Position numbers and translations under genes: made by a program. The notes beneath the pieces are model-generated. The model was not told the DNA's origin and did no database searches. It worked only from the letters and a program-made list of their open reading frames with translations. This document shows positions 1 through 6,111 of a stretch of DNA of 6,111 nucleotides, in pieces. The stretch is from Bryobacteraceae bacterium (GTDB lineage Bacteria > Acidobacteriota > Terriglobia > Bryobacterales > Bryobacteraceae). The stretch is taken from positions 1-6,111 of the forward strand of contig JASHSD010000322.1 in the NCBI GenBank assembly GCA_030036985.1. Reading direction: 5' to 3'. Every line of letters begins with the position of its first letter. Positions within the stretch are counted from its first letter, which is position 1.

Positions 1-549
1 CTGCTGCAGCGCTCCTTCGATGCGACCTGCCGGAAACTCCGAATCTTCCTCCGTCATCAATCCCGCTGAAGCAGTCAAATCACCCACAGATTCCCCCGAC
101 GAGGCCATTTTGAAGGGTGAACTCCGAGTTAGAGCAGAGAATTTCAGCTTGTCTCCGCTACCCTCGGTATCCTGGTCGGAGAGTCCTGCGGCGCTCCATT
201 GTCCCCGCTTTTCAGCGATCTCCCTTCCCTTTCCTCCGGGAGCACGCATGTACCCGAAAACGTCGTCTTCGGCGTATCGGATTGGATCAGCGTCGGTGTA
301 GGCGACTTTATCCTCTCGGAACACGGGAGACGGAGTCCAACCGGGAATCGACGTTAACGTCTCACGGAGCCAATACCGGAAGGCCTGCGCGGAAACATAC
401 GGAAAAACGCCTTGCGCCGTCCTGATCTTCTTTATCGCGGTCCAGTTGTCATTGATCAGATCGCGTTGTTCCATCTGGATTGTCTTTCCCGCGTTATTGA
501 GTGCGGATGCGGGACAGTCGATCAGCAGCAGACCCGATATGTGTGCCAT
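1..549 (-). CDS. cas7: Type I-B CRISPR Cas7 (Cst2/DevR family), N-terminal part
   Basis: Cas7 is the repeated backbone subunit of the type I Cascade complex and coats the spacer part of the crRNA in the cytoplasm. The frame starts at ATG 549 and is open to base 1, giving 183 codons; the C-terminal part lies outside the window. Features matching the Cst2/DevR family as I know it: the opening ISGLLLIDCPASALNNAG (residues 4-21), KKIRTAQGVFPYVSAQAFRY (40-59) followed by WLRETL, then AYTDADPIRYAEDDVFGYMR (83-102) followed by AP, and the conserved TRSSPFK (141-147). The start is fixed by its position right after the tandem TAA TAA of cas8 and by an AGGAG 11 nt upstream. It follows cas8 with a 5-nt gap after the first stop, so the two are surely co-transcribed; cas5 is the expected next gene. 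DevR also names the Myxococcus homologue linked to fruiting-body development, but nothing here suggests that role. Family assignment is from remembered motifs, not a search. Confidence 0.93.
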   Translation of the reverse strand, partial: MAHISGLLLIDCPASALNNAGKTIQMEQRDLINDNWTAIKKIRTAQGVFPYVSAQAFRYWLRETLTSIPGWTPSPVFREDKVAYTDADPIRYAEDDVFGYMRAPGGKGREIAEKRGQWSAAGLSDQDTEGSGDKLKFSALTRSSPFKMASSGESVGDLTASAGLMTEEDSEFPAGRIEGALQQ

Positions 550-554
550 TGTTA

Positions 555-2048
555 TTAGCTCTCCTGGTTTTCATTCGCAGATCCCTCAAAGCCGGGATCT
601 GGCAGTTCCTTCAACGTTTCCGGGTCCACCTGTTCTAGAACCCTCAGGATAATCAGATCTCTGACAAGCCAAAAATCTCTGGGGAGGCTATCGTCCTCGG
701 ATATAAGATCGAGCGCCGTGAGAATCGCTTCGAATCGCAACGGCTTTTCGCCGACCCGGTCAATTCGACTTTGCACATAGACCAACGTATCAACGAAATT
801 CCTCGTGGTGACGAGTTGTTGCAAGAGCCTTTTCTTCTCACTGCTCCTCGCGATGCTGTCGGCAATCTCTTTTATTGCTTCGATTCTGCTATTTTGCATT
901 CCCGCTAACCTCTCAAGAAAAAGGCACGCAAGATCGAAGGTCCCGGGCTGAGGTGGGGCCTGATCGATCTTGACGAAGTACTGTTTCGCCGCGCGAACGG
1001 CTTGTGCTCGGAAGTCATCCTCCTGGAAGGCGGCGCCGAGGGCTTCGTAGAAGCCGTTGCGGCGCTCCCACTCGTTTCTCTCATCCTTCCCTGCATCTTT
1101 ACTCTTCCGATCCTTCACGGGCTTCGAGTCCCAGGCAGCCGCCACAATTGCGTTGTACAGTGTCGAGAAGCCGGACGCTGCCTCATTCCAGAATTCAAAA
1201 AGTTGGCGCGGAATCCTTAGTTCGTCGAATTCGGGGCTCGTACGATAGTTGGTGGCATGGCATCCGACGATGTCCCGTAGCGCTATCCGTTCGGTTCGCG
1301 CGGACCATTCCTCAAATGCTGTGCGCGCCACGGTTAACAGGCGGCTCCACGGAAATTTCGGCTTGATTGCGCCGTCGGGCGTCGCCGCGATAAACCGGCG
1401 GACCTCACGAACCGCAATGCCGGCTAACAAATAGGTCCACTCTCGGTCTTGCGACCACCAGAAAAGGGCTTTCCCCGCCACTTTCAGAGTTGCTAACGGG
1501 TAAAACTGGATTGCATATAGACAATAACCGCACACCGCGAAGCCCGTGCGCCCGCGCGTTCCGCAGTCCATGCTGTTTGCATTGGAAAGCAGAGGAATCA
1601 TGCTGCCGTCCACGATCGCGTTGGCCGGCCGCCGGCAATATTCGCAGATCCGTCCCGTTTCCGCTTCGTTACGAAATCCTTCGAGCGCCATTTTGTGGAA
1701 TTTGACGACGTTATCGGCGCCCATCGTCGGATTCGTCCATCCGCTGTTCGGAAAGTGAACCGATAAAATACCTCGCCAGATTTTTTGCGAATACAGCTGA
1801 ATGAGCGCGGCTCCCTGGCTCAAGAGGTCCGCCTCCGAAAACTCCTCACAGGGTTTGGCGAGCTGATGCTCAAGAACTGCGATGCCCGTATCGACAAACG
1901 GATCTCCGACGTAACTGACCAGTGCGGGCGAGGCCTCGGGCATGTTTGGGTAATAACCGAAGTGTACTCCTTTGCCCGCAACCGCAAGTCTGTACCCTTC
2001 CCGCAACAGAATCCTGAGTACATCTCGGCAGGCTGATAGTCGCCGCAC
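555..2048 (-). CDS. cas8: Type I-B CRISPR Cas8 (Cst1, CXXC_CXXC family)
   Basis: Likely the large subunit of the type I-B Cascade complex, which in this class helps recognise the PAM and recruit Cas3. The predicted product is 497 aa from GTG 2048. Visible features: an N-terminal YVGDPFVDTGIAVL (46-59), typical of how Cst1 proteins begin; HFPNSGWTNPTM (98-109), the family's FPNS...TNP signature; and a putative zinc site of two CXXC pairs, CEYC (135-138) and CGYC (173-176), with a further Cys at 162. The C-terminal half is helical and charged with no motif I can name. The product directly upstream of cas7-DevR supports the call. The start is uncertain: an in-frame TGA lies at 2063-2061, so GTG 2048 is the first possible start, but it has no clear Shine-Dalgarno. 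TTG 2006, with AGG 7-8 nt before it, and ATG 1943, ten residues before YVGDPFVD, are alternatives; the last would give 462 aa and fit the family's usual N-terminus best. DevT/Cas8a1 of Myxococcus is a related alternative name. Confidence 0.87.
   Translation of the reverse strand: MRRLSACRDVLRILLREGYRLAVAGKGVHFGYYPNMPEASPALVSYVGDPFVDTGIAVLEHQLAKPCEEFSEADLLSQGAALIQLYSQKIWRGILSVHFPNSGWTNPTMGADNVVKFHKMALEGFRNEAETGRICEYCRRPANAIVDGSMIPLLSNANSMDCGTRGRTGFAVCGYCLYAIQFYPLATLKVAGKALFWWSQDREWTYLLAGIAVREVRRFIAATPDGAIKPKFPWSRLLTVARTAFEEWSARTERIALRDIVGCHATNYRTSPEFDELRIPRQLFEFWNEAASGFSTLYNAIVAAAWDSKPVKDRKSKDAGKDERNEWERRNGFYEALGAAFQEDDFRAQAVRAAKQYFVKIDQAPPQPGTFDLACLFLERLAGMQNSRIEAIKEIADSIARSSEKKRLLQQLVTTRNFVDTLVYVQSRIDRVGEKPLRFEAILTALDLISEDDSLPRDFWLVRDLIILRVLEQVDPETLKELPDPGFEGSANENQES
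561..565 (-). promoter_or_regulatory. Ribosome binding site of cas7, inside the end of cas8
   Basis: AGGAG on the minus strand lies 11 nt before the cas7 ATG and within the last codons of cas8. This supports the ATG at 549 and suggests translational coupling of cas7 to cas8. Confidence 0.6.
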
Positions 2049-2304
2049 CGCCCGCGCCGTTCACTTGGCGACTACTTTTCTCTTGCCTCGGGCGATCCGC
2101 CTAGTTAGGGGAGTGTCGATTAACGCCCGCGGCGCACGGTCGGGGTCGTACCCCTTGACAAGATAGGAAGGGTCCCGTCAGGTGGCCGCGTCGGTCTCAA
2201 AGCTCGCTTCTTGCCGGCCGCAACCGTGAATGATAAAGACGTTATTCAATCTCCTCGAACCCAGCGAAGCGCGTTGCTTTGGAGGCAGAATCCTCGACCG
2301 AGCT
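2049..2304. other. Intergenic region upstream of the cas operon
   Basis: This 256-nt stretch separates the TIGR03435-type gene from cas8 and should contain the cas promoter unless the operon is read through from upstream. On the minus strand there is a TATCAT (2235-2230) resembling a -10 box, but no good -35 at the right distance. No operator and no terminator with a U-tract after the TIGR03435 stop could be recognised. A perfect 5-bp inverted repeat with a 3-nt loop (GGGGT cgt ACCCC, 2142-2154) is present. No cas6 or other complete gene fits. The minus-strand frame shared with cas8 carries only two TGA codons here (2180-2178 and 2063-2061). Confidence 0.5.
2061..2177 (-). pseudogene. Possible gene tail ahead of cas8, unrecognised
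   Basis: Between TGA 2180-2178 and TGA 2063-2061, the minus strand encodes 38 codons with no ATG, GTG or TTG start. The peptide runs through YLVKGYDPDRAPRALIDTP (residues 5-23) and ends in a basic tail, RRIARGKRKVVAK. Third codon positions are mostly G or C, as in the real genes of this window, which is why I list it. It lies in the same frame as cas8. It could be the C-terminal relic of a lost gene, such as one that once headed the cas operon, or it could be chance. I do not recognise the family. Confidence 0.18.
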
Positions 2305-3018
2305 TCAGTTCTCCGTCGGCCGTTCCGCACGGTCGACAAGGACTGCCTGAATTGTAAGCTTCGCTGATTCGAGCCTCAGGCCAAGTTCTTCCTGAACCGC
2401 GGTGAAAATGGATGGCACGTCGCTCGATGAGTCATCCGCCACCGCCCAATTGAGCTCGAAATCGTATCCACCGGCCAGCCCGGTCCTGTCAACAACAAGC
2501 CTTCCACCGGCCGCAAGAGCCTGGGCCAGCGCCTCCATCCGAACGTTCTTGCCTTTGAGACTCATGGTTCTTCCATCGTTGCCCCCGTCGAGGCTGGTTT
2601 CCTCATCCGGCTTCGCAACGGACATCTTCGGCCCGTTCTTCGCAAGGACCAACGCATAACCAGACACCTCGCGCCCTTCGCGATGAACAGCCAAACTGAA
2701 CCGGTCGGCCAGCAGATTCTGAACCATTTTCTTAAGGAATTGATCCTGCTGACGCGTGGCGTACTCCGAAGGGATCTTGGCGCTGATTTCCCAGTGATCC
2801 GTAGCAATCCAGTTCGGACCGCCAAACACTTCACTGCCATCGACGCCGAACGCCGTAGCAATGAGCCTCTTCAGCGCGATGTTGTGAACCAGATAACGAT
2901 CGTTTTCGGCGGTGATGAAGGCGTTGTGATCCTCCACCGCCGGACGGATCGCCGCAACCTCGAACTCCTGCGCCATGACGGCGGTCGTCAAAACAAACAG
3001 CAGTACGGTCTCTTTCAT
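2305..3018 (-). CDS. TIGR03435-type secreted protein of Acidobacteria
   Basis: A 237-aa exported protein of unknown molecular function, belonging to the Acidobacteria-enriched family first noted in Solibacter (TIGR03435). Visible features: a signal peptide, hydrophobic residues 5-16 with likely cleavage after VMA16; FEVAAIRPA near the mature N-terminus (19-27); GPNWIATDHWEISAKI (67-82); an MVQNLLADRFSLAVHRE block (98-114) followed by YALVLAKNGPKM (121-132); VDRTGLAGGYDFELNW (176-191); and FTAVQEELGLRLESAK (205-220) with the closing VLVDRAERPTEN. These blocks, in this order, are characteristic of the family. The start is firm: an in-frame TGA sits three codons upstream (3030-3028) and a strong GAGGAAGG precedes the ATG. 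It is separated by about 270 nt from the upstream VWA gene and about 260 nt from cas8, so it is probably its own transcription unit. Genes of this family often occur in many copies per genome; presence here marks taxonomy more than function. Confidence 0.88.
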   Translation of the reverse strand: MKETVLLFVLTTAVMAQEFEVAAIRPAVEDHNAFITAENDRYLVHNIALKRLIATAFGVDGSEVFGGPNWIATDHWEISAKIPSEYATRQQDQFLKKMVQNLLADRFSLAVHREGREVSGYALVLAKNGPKMSVAKPDEETSLDGGNDGRTMSLKGKNVRMEALAQALAAGGRLVVDRTGLAGGYDFELNWAVADDSSSDVPSIFTAVQEELGLRLESAKLTIQAVLVDRAERPTEN

Positions 3019-3021
3019 CGA

Positions 3022-3029
3022 CCTTCCTC
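3022..3029 (-). promoter_or_regulatory. Ribosome binding site of the TIGR03435-type gene
   Basis: GAGGAAGG on the minus strand ends 3 nt before the ATG at 3018, with its GAGGA core about 6 nt away. Together with the overlapping in-frame TGA (3030-3028) it settles the start codon. Confidence 0.6.
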
Positions 3030-3120
3030 ACCTACCGAGAATAGCGCCACCAATGGCAGGCTTGGCGTCGAAGCGACTCGGCGTTGCGGGTCTCCCGAAG
3101 TTGCTCCGATCAGCCCAACT

Positions 3121-3266
3121 GACCGATTTATTCAGCGCTCGGTACAGGGTCGAGCGGCCCACTATCAGGAGTCGGCCACGTACTGGCGGACTTCGCGTCC
3201 TGTCAATGATTTTCCGGGTGTGCGCGATCTGCTCACTCCCTGTGCCGCCTTCACTCCTGCAGGTCC
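3121..3266 (-). pseudogene. Decayed C-terminal end of a serine recombinase/resolvase
   Basis: The intergenic stretch downstream of the VWA gene encodes two fragments in different minus-strand frames that together read like the end of a small serine recombinase. Frame one (3266-3165) gives GPAGVKAAQG, then GKSLTGREVRQYVADS before TGA TAG. This resembles the linker after the long E-helix (AGVKAARARG...) and the first part of the C-terminal domain. Frame two (3162-3121) gives VGRSTLYRALNKSV, the recognition helix of the resolvase helix-turn-helix (HTH_7). About ten residues normally found between REVRQ and VGRSTLYRAL are missing, so a deletion as well as a frameshift is implied. No catalytic N-terminal domain is present: the VWA gene ends only about 27 nt upstream of the relic. 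It cannot make an active enzyme. Identification rests on motif memory; a chance match is possible but unlikely for two collinear pieces. Confidence 0.55.
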
Positions 3267-3292
3267 GTTCGGAATCGACTCGAACCCGACCG

Positions 3293-4228
3293 CTATTGAT
3301 CAAAATATTCCCGGCCCGTTCGAACCGTGAGTTCCGGACGAGCCGTTTCGATTCGCAACGAATGTCGCCGGCCCTTGTCCCCAACGGCGCCGGATCGGAA
3401 GCCGATGATATAGCGGCTGCGCAGGTCAGCTTCAATCCGGGCCAGAATCTCCGGATATTTCGTGCTGGAAGGATCGAAGAGTATGCCGCCCGTCTCATTG
3501 GTCAGACGGGAAAGGCCTCCCTCTACATCAAAACCACTCAGTGGGTCCGGATACCCGATGGCATACACTACTGTCCCGCTCCGTTGAACCTCCTCCAGCG
3601 CATCCCCCAACCAGTGCTTGCTGCCGGTATCGTTGCCATCCGAAAGTATCAGAAGCGCGTTATTGGCGTTGGACCGAGTCATCTTCAGCCGGGCTAATTC
3701 ATAGACCGCGTTCCAGAGAGCCGTGCCGCCGCAGAAAGACCACTTCCTTCCATGCTCGTCAGGCGGCGTCCCGCACTGAACGCTTAAAGGTTCGCCTCGT
3801 GACGGCAACACGACGTGGCGGAGTCCATAAGGCCCGCCTGTAACCTCCGACTTCAGAGTCACATTTTCGTTGACGGTCACAACGAACGCCCGATCCTGCG
3901 GACGGATTATTCGTTCGAGGAATTGGTTAACTGCGGTCTCGTTCTTCGTGACATTATTCCTTTGACTCTCGCTGACGTCGAGGATCACGCCGAGGAGCAG
4001 GGGAAGGTCGGCTTCGGACCACAGGTTTGTTATCTCCTGATGCACTCCGTCGGCGTACAGGCGGAAATCACCGGCTTGCAGGCCGCGGACGCTGACACCC
4101 TTCTGGTCAGTGACAACGAACGGGACGGTGACCAAATTCACGTCCGCGCGAAATACCGGCACGTCTTGCGCAAAAAGCCCAGGGAGCAGAAAAAGAGTGA
4201 GCGCCGCGGCGCGAAGGTGTAAATTCAT
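3293..4228 (-). CDS. Secreted VWFA-related protein (Acidobacterial TIGR03436 type)
   Basis: A 311-aa exported protein with a von Willebrand factor A fold, which usually binds protein partners through a divalent metal. Visible features: a signal peptide with cleavage likely after LFA20; a short beta-rich N-terminal section, VFRADVNLVTVPFVVTDQKG (25-44), then GLQAGDFRLYADGVHQEI (49-66), typical of the Acidobacterial family; then the VWA domain from about residue 77. The MIDAS residues are present: DVSES (D84, S86, S88), T169 in GGTALWNAV, and D197 in LSDGND. Cys152 and Cys166 could form a disulfide in the insertion before T169. The C-terminal RYIIGFRS and RTGREYF blocks match the family. The start is fixed by an in-frame TAG two codons upstream (4234-4232); the Shine-Dalgarno is weak. 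It begins 34 nt after the nuclease-motor gene in the same direction and may be read from the same transcript, although a secreted protein has no obvious work to share with it. Partner and exact role are unknown. Confidence 0.88.
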   Translation of the reverse strand: MNLHLRAAALTLFLLPGLFAQDVPVFRADVNLVTVPFVVTDQKGVSVRGLQAGDFRLYADGVHQEITNLWSEADLPLLLGVILDVSESQRNNVTKNETAVNQFLERIIRPQDRAFVVTVNENVTLKSEVTGGPYGLRHVVLPSRGEPLSVQCGTPPDEHGRKWSFCGGTALWNAVYELARLKMTRSNANNALLILSDGNDTGSKHWLGDALEEVQRSGTVVYAIGYPDPLSGFDVEGGLSRLTNETGGILFDPSSTKYPEILARIEADLRSRYIIGFRSGAVGDKGRRHSLRIETARPELTVRTGREYFDQ

Positions 4229-4262
4229 GAGCTACTCAGCCATCCTGCGGGCCATCCTGGCC

Positions 4263-6111
4263 TTAACCCGCCGTTGTCGAAACCGCGCCCGAGCCGCGGA
4301 ACAGCACCTGTCGGTCGTGATCGCTCAGCCACGCCGATTGCAGCCGCACCGGTTCCCGTCCTCCGCTGAACAACAACAGATCGCCTTTCCCCAGCAGATA
4401 CTGCGCGCCGTTCTGATCCAGCAACACGCCCGATTCCACCCGGTTCGCCACCTGCAGCGCCACCCGTGCCGGAATGTTCGCCTTGAGCAATCCGCTCACC
4501 ACCTGACGGCTCGGCCGCTGCGTCGCCAGGATCAGATGCACCCCCGCCGCGCGGCCCTTCTGCGCGATGCGAATGAATCCGGTTTCAATCTCATCGCGCT
4601 CGGCCTTCTTGCCGCTCCCCATCAGCAGATCGGCGAATTCATCCACCACGCACACCAGCCGAGGCGGCGCCCCGCCGGTCCTGCGCGCATAGTGCGCCAG
4701 ATCGTCGGCGCGTTCGCGTTTGAACAGGTCGTAGCGCCTGTTCATCTCCGCAATCAGATCTTCGAGGATTGGGATCACCGCGCCCTCGGGCGTATCGGGC
4801 GTATCGATCAGCGCATCCTCGCGCCATAGATACTCCGACCCGGCGAGATCGGCGAAGGCGTTCTTCTTGGGATCGATCAGCACCAGTCTCAGTGTCTCGG
4901 GCGTGTTGACCAGCAGCAGACTCGCGACCGCGCAGCGCAGCCATTCCGACTTCCCGCCGCCGGGAACGCCGCCAACAAGAAGATGCGGCGCGTCCTTCGC
5001 CAGATCGATGAAATGAACCTTCCCGAACAGATCAATGCCGGCCAGAACGTGCGTTCCGTTTTTCCCGGCTTCAATCTCGGGCCTGAGCGCGCGAAACGGA
5101 ACGAACTCCCGGTCCGGCCTCTGAATGTCCACCACAATGCGGCCCGCAGCGTGGCCGATCATCGGCTCCGTCTCCAGTTGCAGCCGCATGCGCAGATTCG
5201 GACCCTGCTTCTCGATACGGCTCGCGCTCACGCCCCGGCCCGGCTCCAGCGGATAGCGCACGAACGTGGGGCCAACGAGCGGTTGACCCGCGAGCCGCGC
5301 ATCCGCGCCGAATTCATGCAGCGTGCGCACCAGCCGCTCGCCCATCGCCAGATCGATCGCGCGCGCCGGCTTCGGCCATTCGGATGGCGCGCACTCGGGC
5401 GTCGTGGCGAATCCGGTGGCGCCGGCCATCGCCCCGATCAGGTTCACCAACGCGGGCCGCTCCAGCGTAATGGCTCCGGGTGTTAGCACGACCTGTTCCG
5501 GGTCGCCCGTCCCGGTGAAATGCAAAATCGCGGCCGAACCCGCTCCGCCCAGCAGTTCGTGATAGAGGCACGCCTGCGCCGCGTCGGCCTCGGGATGGCC
5601 CGCGCCGAGCTTGAACTCCACCACGCACCAGCGATCCGGCGCGATCTGAATCACGTGATCCGCGCGGCCCGAAACAACCACCTCGCGCGACCATCCGGCT
5701 TCCCGGAACGCGCCGGCCAATTCCAACTCCGTACGAAACAGCGATTCGCCGCCGCGCCATCGTTCGCCCGCGGAATCGTAGCGCACCGTCCCGCGCATCA
5801 CGGCTTCGCTCAGCAATCCGCGGAACCAGCGCGCGAACGACCGCGTCGCATTCCACACGGCCAGAACCTCGGCGCCGCTGTCGCGCAGCGACGCCTGGAG
5901 TCTGGTCAGTTCGGGACCGAGCGCGAGGTCGTAAAGGTCCAGCGTCCATCGTTCCGCGTTCAAATCCTGCGCGAGTGAACTTCGCCAAAACGCGGGATGC
6001 TCTTCGTTGAGCGCGGCCTCGACGGTACGATGAAACAGCTGTCCGGCCAGACTTCCCGCGCCTTGCGACACATCGCCGGACGCCTGAAAAATGCGCTGGC
6101 GAATCTCGCCA
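4263..6111 (-). CDS. RecB-like nuclease fused to FtsK/SpoIIIE DNA motor (5' end outside window)
   Basis: A cytoplasmic ATP-driven DNA translocase carrying its own nuclease. The frame is open to the right edge (615 codons seen); a GTG at 6071 is possible, but 13 further in-frame residues (GEIRQRIFQASGD) precede it, so the true start probably lies outside. Residue numbers count from that GTG. Nuclease domain (about 1-190): H14 with E18 (LFHRTVE), D138 in GRAD, E152 and K154 in VVEFKLG, and QACLY (Q166, Y170), the full RecB-family set including the QxxxY motif. FtsK alpha-like domain (about 267-345): PTFVRYPLEPGRGVSASRI. FtsK beta/RecA motor (about 350-590): Walker A GGVPGGGKSE (367-376), LVLIDPKK, Walker B LVCVVDEFADLL (D477, E478), and LILATQRPS (513-521) followed by ANIPARVALQVANRVESGVL (531-550). 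No transmembrane segments and no gamma (KOPS-reading) domain follow; the protein ends soon after the motor. This is therefore not a canonical division FtsK. Substrate and physiological role are not shown by the sequence. Confidence 0.9.
   Translation of the reverse strand, partial: GEIRQRIFQASGDVSQGAGSLAGQLFHRTVEAALNEEHPAFWRSSLAQDLNAERWTLDLYDLALGPELTRLQASLRDSGAEVLAVWNATRSFARWFRGLLSEAVMRGTVRYDSAGERWRGGESLFRTELELAGAFREAGWSREVVVSGRADHVIQIAPDRWCVVEFKLGAGHPEADAAQACLYHELLGGAGSAAILHFTGTGDPEQVVLTPGAITLERPALVNLIGAMAGATGFATTPECAPSEWPKPARAIDLAMGERLVRTLHEFGADARLAGQPLVGPTFVRYPLEPGRGVSASRIEKQGPNLRMRLQLETEPMIGHAAGRIVVDIQRPDREFVPFRALRPEIEAGKNGTHVLAGIDLFGKVHFIDLAKDAPHLLVGGVPGGGKSEWLRCAVASLLLVNTPETLRLVLIDPKKNAFADLAGSEYLWREDALIDTPDTPEGAVIPILEDLIAEMNRRYDLFKRERADDLAHYARRTGGAPPRLVCVVDEFADLLMGSGKKAERDEIETGFIRIAQKGRAAGVHLILATQRPSRQVVSGLLKANIPARVALQVANRVESGVLLDQNGAQYLLGKGDLLLFSGGREPVRLQSAWLSDHDRQVLFRGSGAVSTTAG

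Noticed and set aside
2142..2160. Small hairpin GGGGT cgt ACCCC followed by a TTGACA on the plus strand
   Set aside because: Stem is only 5 bp with no U-tract, so not a terminator; the TTGACA has no matching -10 box at 16-18 nt and no plus-strand gene follows.
2683..3330. Long plus-strand open frame of 215 codons
   Set aside because: It runs antisense through the well-supported TIGR03435-type gene and the intergenic region, and its translation shows no family motif.
2975..3697. Plus-strand open frame of 240 codons
   Set aside because: Antisense to the VWA gene end and the spacer; arginine- and proline-rich product without motifs, as expected for a shadow frame in GC-rich DNA.
4232..4255. 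Seven-residue minus-strand open frame (MARRMAE) just before the VWA start
   Set aside because: Too short and without its own clear ribosome binding site; no sign of an attenuator or leader-peptide function.
4110..4829. Plus-strand open frame of 239 codons rich in Arg, His and Gln
   Set aside because: It is the complement of the FtsK motor region and of the VWA start; composition is that of a shadow frame.
5314..5988. Second minus-strand open frame of 224 codons inside the nuclease domain
   Set aside because: Overlaps the nuclease-motor gene in another frame and is extremely Arg/Gly-rich, while the other frame carries all nuclease motifs.
1..6111. CRISPR array, tRNA or rRNA genes, complete insertion sequences
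   Set aside because: No regularly spaced repeats, tRNA-like cloverleaf, rRNA signature or terminal inverted repeats with a transposase were seen on either strand by eye.

Overview
The window looks like a piece of an Acidobacteriota chromosome, most likely from the Solibacter/Bryobacteraceae side. The main reason is two adjacent secreted proteins of families that are strongly expanded in that phylum: a TIGR03435-type protein and a TIGR03436-type 'Acidobacterial VWFA-related' protein. All genes I can support lie on the minus strand, so transcription runs from high to low coordinates.

Layout in transcription order. (1) 6111-4263: a large gene, cut at its 5' end by the window edge. It joins a RecB/Cas4-like PD-(D/E)XK nuclease domain to the alpha and beta motor domains of an FtsK/SpoIIIE DNA translocase, with no membrane anchor and no C-terminal gamma domain. 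(2) 4228-3293: a secreted von Willebrand factor A protein with an intact MIDAS metal site, starting 34 nt after the nuclease-motor gene. (3) 3292-3019: an intergenic stretch holding what looks like the decayed C-terminal end of a serine recombinase (resolvase), in two frames and with an internal deletion. (4) 3018-2305: the TIGR03435-type secreted protein. (5) 2304-2049: an intergenic stretch with no firm gene. (6) 2048-555: cas8 of the Cst1 (CXXC_CXXC) type. (7) 549-1: the N-terminal 183 codons of cas7 (Cst2/DevR), running off the left edge.

The cas8-cas7 pair is the start of a type I-B (Tneap/Cst) CRISPR-Cas effector operon. Cas8 and Cas7 would be the large subunit and the backbone of the Cascade surveillance complex. 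Cas5, Cas3, the adaptation genes and the array, if present, must lie left of base 1; no repeats are visible here. No cas6 is visible upstream of cas8. The nuclease-motor fusion is the least ordinary protein. Its motifs look intact, and by analogy to HerA-NurA and RecB/AddAB it could process or degrade DNA ends, but that role is inferred. Together with the recombinase relic, the region has the look of an accessory/defence locus set among ordinary Acidobacterial secreted-protein genes.
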